DNA from: Bradyrhizobium quebecense | Lineage (GTDB): Bacteria; Pseudomonadota; Alphaproteobacteria; Rhizobiales; Xanthobacteraceae | Direction of reading: 5' to 3' | NCBI RefSeq assembly: GCF_013373795.3 | Contig: NZ_CP088022.1 | Coordinates: 2,976,001-3,040,000, forward strand | DNA length: 64,000 nt | Shown here: positions 19,104-30,491 of the stretch, piece by piece | Layout of the letters: each line of letters begins with the position of its first letter | How positions within the stretch are numbered: position 1 is the first letter of the stretch | The notes under the pieces: model-generated | The model's input: the letters and a program-made list of their open reading frames with translations, nothing else | Told to the model about the DNA's origin: nothing | The model's database searches: none | Position numbers and translations under genes: made by a program

Positions 19104-20479
19104 GCGAACAGGCTGATCACTACTGCCTGCGCTCAAAGCTGAGCTGGCGGCTGGTGACGCTTCAGGCGCTGCTGCTCGCCATGCTGATCGTCTGCCTGAT
19201 CAGCGCGCTGTGCGCCACCGGTTTCCTGATCGTTCCGCGCGACGAGGATCACGTCATCTCCATCGTGCAGAACGCGATCGCGCGCGATGCGCAGGGCAAT
19301 CTGGTGTTGCGCCCGACCGCCGACCTCAAGCAGCTTCGCGAGAACACGCCGGACCTCTGGTTCCTGGTGCGCGACCGGCAAGGCCATTCGCTGTCGGAAG
19401 GCGCAGTGCCGCCCGAATTCGCCAAGATCGGCGATGCACTCGACCAGATCAGCCAGGCCAGGCTCGGCTGGCAGATGTTCGAGGACGATCCGCGCAAGCC
19501 GCCGGCGCGGCTGAAACGCGTCAATTCCGACGCCGGCCCCGTGCAGGTGCTCACAGCCACGCAAGGGCCGACGTCGAGCGTCAAGACAGCCCTCGCCACG
19601 ACGCTGGCATTCCTTGCCATCGCCCTGCCCGGCCTGTTGCTGATGGCGTGCGCCACCTTCATCGCGACGCCGATGGTAGTGCGACGCGCGTTTGCGGGCA
19701 TCGACTCCACGGCCGACGAAGCCCGCCGGATCGATTTCCGCCAGCGTGGCAGCCGGCTGTCGGCGGACCATTTGCCGCTCGAGGTCGCGCCGCTGGTGAG
19801 CGCCGTCAACGATGCGCTGACGCGGCTCGACGACGGCTATTCGCGTCATCAGCGCTTCGTCGCGGATGCCGCGCATGAATTGCGCACGCCGATCGCGATC
19901 CTCAACACGCGGCTGGAGTCGCTGCCGTCAGGGCCGGAGAAAACCCGCCTGCTCGAGGATGCGGCACGGCTTGCGACGCTCGCCGAGCAGCTGCTCGACA
20001 TCCAGCGTTTCGACCAGTGCCGCAATCCGTTCGGCTGCGTCGATCTCGTCGCGGTCGCGCGCAATGTCGCCGCCGACCTCGCGCCGCTCGCCATCGCGGC
20101 CGGCTACGAATTGTCGCTCGATACATCGGCCGATCGGGTCGAAACGATCGGCGACCGCGCCGCGCTGGAGCGCGCGCTGACCAATCTCGTGCAGAACGCC
20201 ATCCAGCACGGCGGCCGCCGCGGCACCATCACCATCCATGTCGGCAGCGCCGCGACCATCGACGTGACCGATGAAGGTGACGGTATTCCGAAGGATGAGC
20301 GCACCCGGATCTTCGATCCGTTCTATCGGCTTGCGCCGCTCGATCGCGGCGCCGGCCTGGGCCTCAACATGGTGCGCGAGATCGCAAGACTGCATGGCGG
20401 TCACGTCTCCGTGCTCGATGGCCCGACGGGCGGCGCGAGCTTCCGTCTCACATTACCGCCGGCACCGTTCGCATCGTGA
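19100..20479 (+). CDS. Sensor histidine kinase (TctE/QseC-like)
   Basis: A 459-residue membrane kinase, partner of the preceding regulator. Membrane helix 1 covers about residues 17-44, a periplasmic sensor region about 45-163, helix 2 about 165-190. The HAMP-like linker is followed by the phosphoacceptor His in DAAHELRTPIA (H259). The ATPase domain has the N-box LVQNAIQHGG, the G1 box DEGDGIPKDE and the G2 box GAGLGLNMV. The gene overlaps the regulator stop by 4 bases. Signal unknown; the target gene suggests envelope or phospholipid stress. Confidence 0.92.
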   Translation: MSEQADHYCLRSKLSWRLVTLQALLLAMLIVCLISALCATGFLIVPRDEDHVISIVQNAIARDAQGNLVLRPTADLKQLRENTPDLWFLVRDRQGHSLSEGAVPPEFAKIGDALDQISQARLGWQMFEDDPRKPPARLKRVNSDAGPVQVLTATQGPTSSVKTALATTLAFLAIALPGLLLMACATFIATPMVVRRAFAGIDSTADEARRIDFRQRGSRLSADHLPLEVAPLVSAVNDALTRLDDGYSRHQRFVADAAHELRTPIAILNTRLESLPSGPEKTRLLEDAARLATLAEQLLDIQRFDQCRNPFGCVDLVAVARNVAADLAPLAIAAGYELSLDTSADRVETIGDRAALERALTNLVQNAIQHGGRRGTITIHVGSAATIDVTDEGDGIPKDERTRIFDPFYRLAPLDRGAGLGLNMVREIARLHGGHVSVLDGPTGGASFRLTLPPAPFAS

Positions 20480-20481
20480 TG

Positions 20482-20600
20482 CCAGCGCGTTTTCGAGCGA
20501 AGTCTGTCCCGGACTTGATCCGGGATGGGCATCGGTTCGCGTGAAGGAAACGAGTCAGACCAGAGTCTGGAGCCCGTTCCGATTCAATTCGAACGGGCTT
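20482..20600. repeat. Intergenic repeat, family C (copy 2)
   Basis: Similar to 8327-8447 over its whole length: GCGTTTTCGAGCGAAGTCTG, the nested hairpin TCCCGG ACTTGAT CCGGGA, GGTTCGCGTGAAG, and the end CGTTCCGATTCAATTCGAAC. It begins directly after the kinase gene stop and ends just before the putative operator of the methyltransferase gene. Confidence 0.75.
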
Positions 20601-20612
20601 CAGCAACATCGC

Positions 20613-20631
20613 GCAATGTTGTCGCAATGCA
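20613..20631 (+). promoter_or_regulatory. Tandem GCAATG repeat upstream of methyltransferase gene
   Basis: GCAATGTT (20613-20620) and GCAATGCA (20624-20631), again with an 11-base period and a 3-base spacer. It matches the double repeat in front of the two-component operon at 18366-18384. It ends 69 bases before the methyltransferase start, a usual place for an activator or repressor site. Binding by the neighbouring regulator is inference. Confidence 0.5.
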
Positions 20632-20700
20632 AGCCCCGCAAAGAAGAGAACGCGCCACGCAATCGAGTCGAGGCGCGGCGACATTTTGCTGGGAATCCCA

Positions 20701-21366
20701 ATGGCACATGATCTCCTGTCTTTCTTCACGGCGTGGATGGCAGCCCCCGGCCGCGTCGGCGCCATCGCGCCCTCGGGCGCAGCGCTCGCCGAACTGATCA
20801 CGCGCGACATCAGCGCCAAGACAGGTCCGGTGCTGGAGCTCGGTCCTGGAACGGGCGCCTTCACCTATCAGCTGCTGAAGCGCGGCGTGCGCCAACAGGA
20901 TCTCACGTTGATCGAATACGGTTCGGATTTCATGCGGCTGTTGCAGCTCCGCTTTCCCGGCGCGCGCGTGCTGTGGATGGACGCCGCGCGGCTGGCCTCG
21001 GAACGGCTGTACGACGGCGCGCCGGTCGGCGCCGTGGTCAGTGGACTGCCGCTGCTCAACATGTCGCCGCGCAAGGTGATATCGATCGTCAGCGGCGCAT
21101 TCAGCTACATGCGTCCCAATGGCGCATTCTATCAATTCACCTACGGCATGCGCTGCCCGGTGCCGCGGCCGATCCTCGACCGGCTCGGTCTGCGCGCCAC
21201 GCTGGTCGATCGCGCCATCCTCAACGTGCCGCCTGCCGCGGTCTACCGGCTGACGCGACGCCCGCAATACAAGCTCATCACGCGCGACGTCACCCCCGCG
21301 GCCGATGCAGGCGTCTCACCGATCAAGAAGGAACGCCGGGCCAGCAAGGACTGCGCCGCCGTGTGA
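20701..21366 (+). CDS. PmtA-like phospholipid N-methyltransferase family protein
   Basis: A 221-residue class I SAM-dependent methyltransferase. The first 35 residues (FFTAWMAAPGRVGAIAPSGA) match the membrane-associating start of the Rhodobacter/Agrobacterium PmtA type enzymes that methylate phosphatidylethanolamine toward phosphatidylcholine. The SAM motif I is VLELGPGTGAFTYQLL (about 44-59). The C-terminus is basic and cysteine-containing. I choose the ATG at 20701 over the TTG at 20686. It is downstream of the two-component pair and shares its upstream direct repeat. Exact substrate not proven. Confidence 0.78.
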   Translation: MAHDLLSFFTAWMAAPGRVGAIAPSGAALAELITRDISAKTGPVLELGPGTGAFTYQLLKRGVRQQDLTLIEYGSDFMRLLQLRFPGARVLWMDAARLASERLYDGAPVGAVVSGLPLLNMSPRKVISIVSGAFSYMRPNGAFYQFTYGMRCPVPRPILDRLGLRATLVDRAILNVPPAAVYRLTRRPQYKLITRDVTPAADAGVSPIKKERRASKDCAAV

Positions 21367-21385
21367 CGGCGCAGTTGACGGCGGC

Positions 21386-23023
<1,638 letters not shown>

Positions 23024-23143
23024 TTACCTTTAAGCCGACTCCAGCGATTCGCAAAACGAATCGGCTGTTCCCGGCAAACAATCCACCGGGCTGTGGGTTA
23101 GATTAAATTGGAAGCGATTTCAGAGCATTGATGGGGATTTCTG

Positions 23144-23172
23144 ATGCAGGATGCCAGCGCTGCATCCTGCAT
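23144..23172. terminator. Hairpin downstream of secG
   Basis: ATGCAGGATG (23144-23153) and its exact complement CATCCTGCAT (23163-23172) with a 9-base loop, 12 bases past the secG stop on the minus strand. No long T-run follows, so it may be a weak terminator or an mRNA-stabilising end. Confidence 0.45.
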
Positions 23173-23184
23173 GGCGCCCCTGCT

Positions 23185-23574
23185 TTATTGCGACCGTGGT
23201 GCCTGCGGGCCGCTCGGAGCCTGCTGCCCCTGCTGCTCGTCGGTCTTCTTCAGCGAATCGAGGATGCCGCCGGAGGTCGGTGCAGTGATCGGCGCGCCGC
23301 TGGCCGGCTGGGTCTGCGCCGGTGCGCCGGTGCCGATGATCGAGCTCGGCTTGCGGTCGTAGCCCGCATACCAGGACAGGAACAGGCTGGTGAGGAAGAA
23401 GCCGGCCGCGAGGATCGCGGTGGTCCGCGACAACAGATTCGCGGTGCCGCGGCTCGACATGAAGCCGGCGCCGCCGCCCATGCCAAGGCCCCCGCCTTCG
23501 GATTTCTGCAACAGTACAGCGCCGATCATGACGGCGACGATCATGAGATGGATAATGATAACGACAGTCTGCAT
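23185..23574 (-). CDS. secG: Preprotein translocase subunit SecG
   Basis: Accessory membrane subunit of the SecYEG channel. It has two membrane helices (residues 2-22 and about 50-70) separated by the conserved glycine-rich loop LLQKSEGGGLGMGGG, followed by a long Pro/Gln/Ala-rich cytoplasmic tail as in other alphaproteobacterial SecG. I place the start at the ATG at 23574 (MQTVVIIIH), since the extra codons upstream do not fit the family. 129 residues. Confidence 0.93.
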   Translation of the reverse strand: MQTVVIIIHLMIVAVMIGAVLLQKSEGGGLGMGGGAGFMSSRGTANLLSRTTAILAAGFFLTSLFLSWYAGYDRKPSSIIGTGAPAQTQPASGAPITAPTSGGILDSLKKTDEQQGQQAPSGPQAPRSQ

Positions 23575-23758
23575 CGCAAGCCTTCCGTCACAAGCCGCCA
23601 AGCGGCCAGACAAACGGCGCTATCGGCTTTGCGGTTTTTCGTGAAGTCGCGCCCTGTTACACGATTGGACCGGGCATTGTCACCCCGAGATAGTCGCAAT
23701 GGCTGACATCACAAGCTGCCTCGGCCGCGCTTGCCTGAGCCTTGATCGGAACCGGCCA

Positions 23759-23776
23759 TTTCTATTATAATAGAAA
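23759..23776. promoter_or_regulatory. Perfect 18-bp palindrome before the XRE-cupin gene
   Basis: TTTCTATTATAATAGAAA is fully self-complementary and ends one base before the start codon of the XRE-cupin gene. It is an island of pure AT-rich sequence in GC-rich DNA. A dimeric XRE repressor binding here would block transcription or translation initiation of its own gene. No other copy was noticed in the window. Confidence 0.65.
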
Positions 23777-23777
23777 A

Positions 23778-24344
23778 ATGGATACTTTGATAGAAGATCT
23801 GAGCCAGCGCCTGGCGCAGCGGATCAGGCTCGAGCGCGACGGCCGGGGCTGGTCACTGGCCGAGCTTGCCGAACGCTCCGGCGTCTCGAAGGCGACGATC
23901 AGCAAGATCGAGCGCGCCGAGGTCAGCCCGACCGCGGTCGTGCTGGTGCGTCTCGCCTCGGCCTTCGACCTCACTCTGGCCGGCCTGATGTTGCGCGCAG
24001 AAGGCCAGGGCGAACGGCTGTCGCGCGCGGCCGCGCAGCCGATCTGGAGCGATCCGGAAACCGGCTATCTGCGCCGCCAGGTGTTCAGCCGTCCCGATCA
24101 TCCGGTCGAGCTGGTGCGGGTGGAAATGCCGGCGAGGCAGTCCGTGACCCTGCCCGCCTCGTCCTACGCCCATATTCGCCAGCTGGTCTGGGTGCTGAGC
24201 GGCAGCCTTGTCATCACCGAGGGCGGCGCGCGCTATGTGCTTGCCGCCGGCGATTGCCTCGGCTTCGGGCCGCCCGCTGAGACCACCTTCGCCAACGAAA
24301 CCAACGCCGGCTGCACCTACGTGGTCGCCTTGGCCCGGAGCTGA
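23778..24344 (+). CDS. XRE-family transcriptional regulator with C-terminal cupin domain
   Basis: A 188-residue regulator. The helix-turn-helix covers about residues 12-66 (LAQRIRLERDGRGWSLAELA, SGVSKATISKIERAEVSPTA), and a cupin sensor domain covers about 110-185 (HIRQLVWVLSGSLVITEGG, LAAGDCLGFGPPAETTF). XRE-cupin proteins typically control small-molecule detoxification or amine/sugar metabolism genes next to them. The ATG at 23778 follows the palindromic operator directly. The GNAT gene starts 3 bases after its stop, so it is probably co-regulated. Confidence 0.9.
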   Translation: MDTLIEDLSQRLAQRIRLERDGRGWSLAELAERSGVSKATISKIERAEVSPTAVVLVRLASAFDLTLAGLMLRAEGQGERLSRAAAQPIWSDPETGYLRRQVFSRPDHPVELVRVEMPARQSVTLPASSYAHIRQLVWVLSGSLVITEGGARYVLAAGDCLGFGPPAETTFANETNAGCTYVVALARS

Positions 24345-24347
24345 TGC

Positions 24348-24881
24348 ATGTCGCACTTCGCCATCAAGCCGCTCGAGGACGAGCCGGACCTGTGCAACGC
24401 ACTCGGTGCGCTGCTGATCGAGACCGTCGCGAGCGGCGGCTCAGTGAGCTTCATGCATCCGCTGCCGTTAAATGACGCGAAGGCATTCTGGCAGGACTCG
24501 CTTGGCGCCGCGGCGCGCGGCGAGCGAGTAGTGCTCGGCGCGTTCGACGGCGACAGCCTGATCGGCACCGTAACGCTGCTGCTGAAGCTGCCGCCGAACC
24601 AGCCGCATCGCGCCGAGATCGCCAAGATGATGACGCGCGTGAGCCACCGCAACCGCGGCGTGGCGACGGCATTGCTGCGCGCCGCCGAGCAGCTGGCGAT
24701 CGCGCACGGGCGCACGCTGCTGGTGCTCGACACCGCCGTCGACGACGGCGCCGCGCCGCTTTACGAGAAGCAGGGCTTTCGGCTCAGCGGCATCATCCCC
24801 GATTACGCGTTGAAGCCGCATGGCGGCCTCACCGGGACGATGATCTACTGGAAGCGGATCGGCGCGGCCGCGGCGGCGTAA
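24348..24881 (+). CDS. GNAT family N-acetyltransferase
   Basis: A 177-residue acetyl-CoA dependent acetyltransferase. The core shows LIGTVTLLLKLPPNQPHRAE, then motif A AEIAKMMTRVSHRNRGVATALLRAAE, where RNRGVATAL binds the pyrophosphate of acetyl-CoA, and LLVLDTAVDDGAAPLYEKQGF as motif B. The acceptor is not known. It forms a two-gene operon with the XRE-cupin regulator, which probably controls it. Confidence 0.88.
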   Translation: MSHFAIKPLEDEPDLCNALGALLIETVASGGSVSFMHPLPLNDAKAFWQDSLGAAARGERVVLGAFDGDSLIGTVTLLLKLPPNQPHRAEIAKMMTRVSHRNRGVATALLRAAEQLAIAHGRTLLVLDTAVDDGAAPLYEKQGFRLSGIIPDYALKPHGGLTGTMIYWKRIGAAAAA

Positions 24882-24888
24882 CCCGAAT

Positions 24889-24976
24889 CCGTCATTGCGA
24901 GGAGCGAAGCGACGAAGCAATCCATATTTCCGCATATGCGGAGCCATGGATTGCTTCGCTTCGCTCGCAATGACGG
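24889..24976. repeat. Intergenic palindromic repeat, family B (copy 2)
   Basis: Well-preserved inverted repeat: CCGTCATTGCGAGGAGCGAA at the left end and TTCGCTCGCAATGACGG at the right end, with GAAGCAATCCAT and ATGGATTGCTTC as inner arms. It lies between the convergent GNAT and tpiA genes, starting 8 bases after the GNAT stop, and would form a stable hairpin in either transcript. Confidence 0.85.
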
Positions 24977-25000
24977 AGGCATAGCGTCGGCCACGGCCGC

Positions 25001-25753
25001 TTAACAGCCAGCGGCGATCGCCAAAAAGTCCGACGCCTTCAGGCTGGCGCCGCCGACCAGCGCGCCGTTGACATTGGCGACGGCCATCAGCTCGGCGGCA
25101 TTCGACGGCTTCACCGAGCCGCCATAGAGAATCCTGGTCCGGCTTCCCTCGCCCTTGAAGCGATCGGTGAGCTGACCTCGGATAAACCTGTGAACTTCCT
25201 CGACATCCTCTGCGGTCGGGGTCAGGCCAGTGCCGATCGCCCAGACCGGCTCATAGGCCACCACCAGATTGGCCGCGGTCGAGCCGTCGGGCAGCGAGCC
25301 GACAAGCTGGGTGCCGCAGACATCGAGCGTCCTGCCGGCGTCGCGCTGCTCGCGCGTCTCGCCGATACAGACGATCGCGGTCAGCCCGGCGCGCCACACT
25401 GCCTCCGCCTTCTGCCGAATCAAGGCATCGGTCTCGCCATGGTCGGCGCGCCGCTCGGAGTGGCCGACGATGATGGCGACCGCGCCGAGATCCCTAAACA
25501 TTTCCGCCGAGAGGTCGCCGGTGTGGGCGCCCGACGCTTTCGGATGGCAGTCCTGGGCGCCGACGGCGACCTTCGAGCCGCGCGCCTTGTCGGCAAAGGC
25601 CCCGACCAATGTCGCCGGCGGGCAGACCAAGAGATCGGCCTTCCCGGCGACATCGCCGGCGCCGGCCAGCATCGCGTCGAACTCGGCAAAAGAGGATTTC
25701 AGGCCGTTCATTTTCCAGTTGCCGGCGATCAGCGGCCGGACGGCGTCGGTCAT
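25001..25753 (-). CDS. tpiA: Triose-phosphate isomerase
   Basis: Interconverts dihydroxyacetone phosphate and glyceraldehyde 3-phosphate. The catalytic lysine is in AGNWKMNG (K14), the histidine in IIVGHSERR, and the glutamate in [13 protein letters not shown]; the phosphate loop [12 protein letters not shown] and [10 protein letters not shown] close the barrel. I use the ATG at 25753, so the protein is 250 residues. Divergent from ppiD. Confidence 0.97.
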   Translation of the reverse strand: MTDAVRPLIAGNWKMNGLKSSFAEFDAMLAGAGDVAGKADLLVCPPATLVGAFADKARGSKVAVGAQDCHPKASGAHTGDLSAEMFRDLGAVAIIVGHSERRADHGETDALIRQKAEAVWRAGLTAIVCIGETREQRDAGRTLDVCGTQLVGSLPDGSTAANLVVAYEPVWAIGTGLTPTAEDVEEVHRFIRGQLTDRFKGEGSRTRILYGGSVKPSNAAELMAVANVNGALVGGASLKASDFLAIAAGC

Positions 25754-25993
25754 GTCGGATTTCCCATCATTCAAGCGTGCCCCTGCGCTATCAGAGCCGG
25801 GCGGCGACTTCCAGAGTGCGGCTTCGCGCCTGCCGTGCGACGCTTCCGCCCGCGCGCCCGAGGTTGCGGGGGGACACGAGCCACTTTATAAGCGTTTTCA
25901 ATTCGGTGACGCCCTGCTGCCGGACAAAAAGTCCCGACTTTTAGTCCCACTTGGGTACGACCCGGTTCCCCTCCTGTAAAACAAGTTGGACCC

Positions 25994-27895
25994 ATGCTTC
26001 GAGGAATGCGGAAAGCCTCATCAAACTGGCTCGGCAAGACGATTATGGCCGTGGTGATGGGCGTTTTGATCGTCAGTTTCGGAATTTGGGGCATTGCCGA
26101 CATCTTCAAGGGGTTTGGCCAGTCGACCTTCGCCAAGGTGGGCGGGACCGAGATTTCGGCCGAGCAGTTCCGCCAGATCTATACCGACCGGCTGCAGCAG
26201 CTTGGCCGCCAGTTCGGCCGTCCGCTGACCCCCGACCAGGCGCGCGCTTTCGGGATTGACCGCCAGGTGCTGCAGCAGACGCTCGCGGAGGCCGCGCTGG
26301 ACGAGGAAGCGCGCCGCATGGGCCTCAACCAGTCCGATGCCGAGGTGCTGCGCACGATCTACAACGATCCGAACTTCAAGGGCCTCAACGGCCAGTTCGA
26401 TCCACAGCGCTTCCAGTCCGTGATCCGCAACTTCGGCTACACCGAGGGCCGCTACATCGCCGAGCAGCGCCGCGTCGGCCTGCGGCGGCAGATCGCCGGC
26501 ACCATCTCGTCCGGGATCGAGCCGACCAAGGCCGTGGTCGAGGCGCTGACCCGTTTCCAGAACGAGCAGCGCTCGATCGACTATGTCACGCTCGGCGCCG
26601 CGCAGGCCGGCACCATCGATCCGCCCTCGCCCGAGGCGCTGGCTGCCTATTTCGAGGACCACAAGGTCCAGTTCCGCGCGCCCGAGTACCGCAAGATCGC
26701 CTTCGTCGCGATCACGCCGGAAGAAATCGGCAAGTGGGAGACCGTGTCCGACGAGGATGCCAAGAAGATCTTCGAGGAGCGCAAGGACCGGCTCAGCACG
26801 CCGGAGAAGCGCGAGGTCTCGCAGATCGTGTTTCCGGACGCCGGTGAGGCGCAGGCCGCCCGCGCCCGCATCACCTCGGGCACCTCGTTCGACGACATCG
26901 CCAAGGAGCGCAAGCTCAATCCCGCCGACGTCAACCTCGGTCTGGTCGCGAAGTCGGCGATCCTTGACCCTGCGGTCGGCGATGCCGCCTTCGCGCTGCC
27001 GGCAGGCGAAGTCAGCCAGCCGATCCAGGGCCGCTTCGGCGTCGCGCTGGTCAAGGTCGGCAAGATCGAGCCCGGCGTTACCCCGAGCTATGAGGCCCTT
27101 GCGCAGCAGGTGAAGAACGAGATCGCGACCGAGCGCGCCCGCGCCAAGGTCGCTGAGCTCCGCGACAAGATGGAAGACGAGCGCGGCGGCGGCTCCAGCG
27201 TCATCGACGCGGCGCAGAAGCTGAAATTGACCGCCGTCACCATCGACGCGATCGATCGCTCGGGACGTCTGCCGAACGGCCAGGTCGCGTCAAACATCCC
27301 ACGCGGCCTCGACGTGGTGTCGCAGGCCTTCAACAGCGACGTCGGCGTCGACAACGACCCGATCCAGTTCAACAACGGCTATGTCTGGTACGACGTGCTC
27401 GGCATCACGCCGTCGCGCGAGCGCACCCTCGACGAGGTCCGCGACCAGGTCGAGGCCAAGTGGCGCGAGGACCAGATCTCCGCCAGGCTGCGCGCCAAGG
27501 CGACCGAGATGGTCCAGAAGCTCGACAGCGGCGCCAAGCTCGCCGACGAGGCCACGGCGGCCGGCGTCAAGGTCGAGACCGCCGCGAACTTCCGCCGCGA
27601 GGCCACGCTGCCCAACGTGCCGGCCGGCGTGATCGCGGCCGCATTCCGCACCGCCAAGGACGGCGACGGACAGACCTCCGCGGCCGGCGGCAGCCAGTGG
27701 GTGGTGTTCCGCGTCACCGATGTGACGGTGCCCCCGGTCGACTTCGCCTCCAACGAGGTCAAGCAGCTCAGCGAGGCGCTGCGGCGCTCGTTGAGCGACG
27801 AGCAGGTCGCGCAATATGTCGCGAAGATCGAGACCGACATCGGTGTGACCGTCAACCAGGCAGCCTTCGCACAGGTGACAGGCGCAAATAATTGA
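25994..27895 (+). CDS. ppiD: Membrane-anchored peptidyl-prolyl isomerase/chaperone (PpiD/SurA-N type)
   Basis: A 633-residue periplasmic folding factor anchored by one N-terminal helix (about residues 16-36). Residues about 40-190 form the SurA-like chaperone module ([35 protein letters not shown]). A parvulin domain covers about 255-365 ([52 protein letters not shown]). A second degenerate parvulin-like part follows. PpiD sits at the lateral gate of SecYEG in E. coli, so its closeness to secG fits. It heads the ppiD-trpD-trpC-moaC run. Confidence 0.93.
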   Translation: MLRGMRKASSNWLGKTIMAVVMGVLIVSFGIWGIADIFKGFGQSTFAKVGGTEISAEQFRQIYTDRLQQLGRQFGRPLTPDQARAFGIDRQVLQQTLAEAALDEEARRMGLNQSDAEVLRTIYNDPNFKGLNGQFDPQRFQSVIRNFGYTEGRYIAEQRRVGLRRQIAGTISSGIEPTKAVVEALTRFQNEQRSIDYVTLGAAQAGTIDPPSPEALAAYFEDHKVQFRAPEYRKIAFVAITPEEIGKWETVSDEDAKKIFEERKDRLSTPEKREVSQIVFPDAGEAQAARARITSGTSFDDIAKERKLNPADVNLGLVAKSAILDPAVGDAAFALPAGEVSQPIQGRFGVALVKVGKIEPGVTPSYEALAQQVKNEIATERARAKVAELRDKMEDERGGGSSVIDAAQKLKLTAVTIDAIDRSGRLPNGQVASNIPRGLDVVSQAFNSDVGVDNDPIQFNNGYVWYDVLGITPSRERTLDEVRDQVEAKWREDQISARLRAKATEMVQKLDSGAKLADEATAAGVKVETAANFRREATLPNVPAGVIAAAFRTAKDGDGQTSAAGGSQWVVFRVTDVTVPPVDFASNEVKQLSEALRRSLSDEQVAQYVAKIETDIGVTVNQAAFAQVTGANN

Positions 27896-27965
27896 GCATG
27901 ATCGGGACAGCGCGACGACGCGCTGCGCGGCGACCAAGCTCCAACAACAGACCCTGAGCCAGCGA

Positions 27966-28979
27966 ATGGACGACCTGAAATCGATCATCGGAAAAGTCGC
28001 CACCGGCGCCACGCTGACGCGTGAAGAGGCGGCGTCCGCCTTCGACAGCATGATGTCGGGCGAAGCCACGCCCTCGCAGATGGGCGGGCTGTTGATGGCG
28101 CTGCGGGTGCGCGGCGAGACCGTCGAAGAGATCACCGGCGCGGTCAGCGCGATGCGCGGCAAGATGCTGCGGGTCACCGCACCGGCGGAAGCCGTCGACA
28201 TCGTCGGCACCGGCGGCGACGGCTCGGGCTCGGTCAATGTCTCGACCTGCGCGGCCTTCATCGTGGCCGGCGCGGGCGTACCCGTTGCCAAGCACGGCAA
28301 TCGCGCGCTGTCGTCGCGCTCGGGTGCCGCCGATGTGCTGGCCTCGCTCGGGGTCAAGCTCGACCTGACGCCTGCGCAAGTCGGGCGCTGCGTCAAGGAA
28401 GCCGGCATCGGCTTCATGTTCGCGCCTTCGCATCATCCGGCCATGAAGAATGTCGGCCCGACCCGGGTCGAGCTTGCCACCCGCACCATCTTCAACCTGC
28501 TCGGGCCGCTCTCCAACCCGGCCGGCGTCAAGCGGCAGATGGTCGGCGTGTTCTCGCGGCAATGGGTGCAGCCGCTGGCGCAGGTGTTGAAGAACCTCGG
28601 CTCCGACAAGGTCTGGGTCGTGCACGGCTCCGATGGCCTCGACGAGATCACCCTCACCGGCCCGACCTTCGTTGCAACGCTCGAGAACGGCGAGATCAGG
28701 ACATTCGAGGTGACGCCTGAGGAGGCGGGCCTCGTCCGCGTCGGCGGCGAGGCGCTGAAGGGCGGTGATGCCGACGCCAATGCGATCGCGCTGTCGAGCG
28801 TGCTCCAGGGCAAGCCGAGCGCCTATCGCGACGTCGCTTTGCTCAACGCGGCCGCCGCGCTGATCGTGGCCGACCGTGCCAAGGATTTGAAGGAAGGCGT
28901 GGCGATCGGCGCCCAGTCGCTCGACAGCGGCGCGGCCGCGGCGCGGCTGAAGCACCTGGTCGCGGTTTCCAACGGCTGA
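27966..28979 (+). CDS. trpD: Anthranilate phosphoribosyltransferase
   Basis: Second step of tryptophan synthesis: anthranilate plus PRPP to phosphoribosylanthranilate. The 337-residue protein shows the PRPP-binding glycine loop [15 protein letters not shown] (around 79-92), the [17 protein letters not shown] loop, and the anthranilate channel motif [20 protein letters not shown]. It is followed by trpC with an 11-base gap. Confidence 0.97.
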   Translation: MDDLKSIIGKVATGATLTREEAASAFDSMMSGEATPSQMGGLLMALRVRGETVEEITGAVSAMRGKMLRVTAPAEAVDIVGTGGDGSGSVNVSTCAAFIVAGAGVPVAKHGNRALSSRSGAADVLASLGVKLDLTPAQVGRCVKEAGIGFMFAPSHHPAMKNVGPTRVELATRTIFNLLGPLSNPAGVKRQMVGVFSRQWVQPLAQVLKNLGSDKVWVVHGSDGLDEITLTGPTFVATLENGEIRTFEVTPEEAGLVRVGGEALKGGDADANAIALSSVLQGKPSAYRDVALLNAAAALIVADRAKDLKEGVAIGAQSLDSGAAAARLKHLVAVSNG

Positions 28980-28990
28980 GAGCGCGGGAC

Positions 28991-29812
28991 ATGTCCGACA
29001 TCCTGACCAAGATCGAGGCTTACAAGCGCGAGGAGATCGCCGCCGCGAAGCGCGCGCGTCCGCTCGCCGAGGTCGAGGCGCGGGCGAAAGCGGCCTCAGC
29101 TCCACGCGGCTTCGTCCGCGCCCTGAAGGACAAGCATGCACGCGGCGACTACGCGCTGATCGCGGAGGTGAAGAAGGCCTCGCCCTCCAAGGGGTTGATC
29201 CGGGCCGACTTCGATCCGCCCGTGCTCGCGAAGGCTTATGAGGCGGGTGGCGCGGCGTGCCTGTCGGTACTGACGGATGCGCCGTCGTTCCAGGGCCATC
29301 TCGACTTCATGGTCGCGGCCCGCACGGCGACCAATCTGCCGGTGCTGCGCAAGGACTTCATGTTCGACACCTATCAGGTGGCGGAGGCGCGTGCCCACGG
29401 CGCCGACTGCATCCTGATCATCATGGCCGCGCTCGACGATGCGGCGGCCTGCGAGATCGAGGACGCCGCGCTCGGCTATGGCATGGACGTGCTGATCGAG
29501 ATCCACGACCGCGCCGAGCTCGACCGTGCCCTGAAGCTTCGCTCGCCGATGATCGGCGTCAACAACCGCAATCTGCGCACCTTCGAGACGACACTCGCAA
29601 CCAGCGAGGCACTGGCGCCGCTGATCCCGGACGACCGCCTGATGGTCGGCGAGAGCGGCATCTTCACGCCGGAGGACCTCGCCCGCCTCGAGCGCGTCGG
29701 AATGTCGACTTTCCTGGTCGGCGAGAGCCTGATGCGTCAGCAGGACGTCACCGCGGCCACCCGCGCCTTGCTGACGCGGCAGGCGGCACCGCGCGCCACC
29801 GGCACGCGCTGA
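28991..29812 (+). CDS. trpC: Indole-3-glycerol phosphate synthase
   Basis: Closes the indole ring in tryptophan synthesis. The 273-residue barrel has the N-terminal helix [20 protein letters not shown], the catalytic lysine region [34 protein letters not shown] with a second catalytic lysine, [15 protein letters not shown], and [12 protein letters not shown] with VGESLMRQ as phosphate loops. Monofunctional and complete. The moaC start follows 4 bases after its stop. Confidence 0.97.
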   Translation: MSDILTKIEAYKREEIAAAKRARPLAEVEARAKAASAPRGFVRALKDKHARGDYALIAEVKKASPSKGLIRADFDPPVLAKAYEAGGAACLSVLTDAPSFQGHLDFMVAARTATNLPVLRKDFMFDTYQVAEARAHGADCILIIMAALDDAAACEIEDAALGYGMDVLIEIHDRAELDRALKLRSPMIGVNNRNLRTFETTLATSEALAPLIPDDRLMVGESGIFTPEDLARLERVGMSTFLVGESLMRQQDVTAATRALLTRQAAPRATGTR

Positions 29813-29816
29813 CGCG

Positions 29817-30332
29817 ATGGCGCGCAAGACCAAAGCCGGATCGAAGGGACCCGTCGCCGCCCTCACCCATATCGACGCCAAGGGCGAGGCGCGCATGGTC
29901 GACGTCTCGGCCAAGCCCGCGACCGAACGGACCGCGATCGCCGAAGGCCGCGTCCTGATGAGCAAGGCAACGCTCGCGCTGATCGAGTCCGGACAGGCCA
30001 AGAAAGGCGACGTGCTGGCGACCGCGCGGATATCAGGCATCATGGCGGCGAAGCGGACCTCGGAATTGATCCCGCTCTGCCATCCGCTGGCCCTGACCAA
30101 GGTCACGATCGACATCGCCACCGACGAGAAGCTGCCCGGCTGCATCGTCCGCGCCAGTGTCAAGGTGACGGGGCCGACCGGCGTCGAGATGGAGGCGTTG
30201 ACCGCGGTTTCGGTCGCCTGCCTGACGATCTACGACATGGTCAAGGCGGTCGATCGTGGCATCCGGATCGAAGGCATTCACCTCGTCGAGAAGATCGGCG
30301 GCAAGTCCGGGCACTATCACGCAGCCGAGTGA
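29817..30332 (+). CDS. moaC: Cyclic pyranopterin monophosphate synthase (MoaC)
   Basis: Second enzyme of molybdenum cofactor synthesis, producing cPMP from the MoaA product. The 171-residue protein carries [20 protein letters not shown], the substrate-site motif [16 protein letters not shown] and [22 protein letters not shown] with the catalytic lysine region. In related genomes it is normally followed closely by moeA; here moeA is 15 kb away. Confidence 0.96.
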   Translation: MARKTKAGSKGPVAALTHIDAKGEARMVDVSAKPATERTAIAEGRVLMSKATLALIESGQAKKGDVLATARISGIMAAKRTSELIPLCHPLALTKVTIDIATDEKLPGCIVRASVKVTGPTGVEMEALTAVSVACLTIYDMVKAVDRGIRIEGIHLVEKIGGKSGHYHAAE

Positions 30333-30491
30333 TCGCGACCGATGCGCAGGGATGGCCTTTCGCGAAGACGCGCAACCATCCGTTAACCAATCTCGCTAAC
30401 CCGCGCTCCATTTCGTTTGGATACGACTTTCGCGGGCCGGAGGTGCGCGAAAGCTACTTCCGGGTGAAACGCCTGGAAGCGATAGCGTCAG

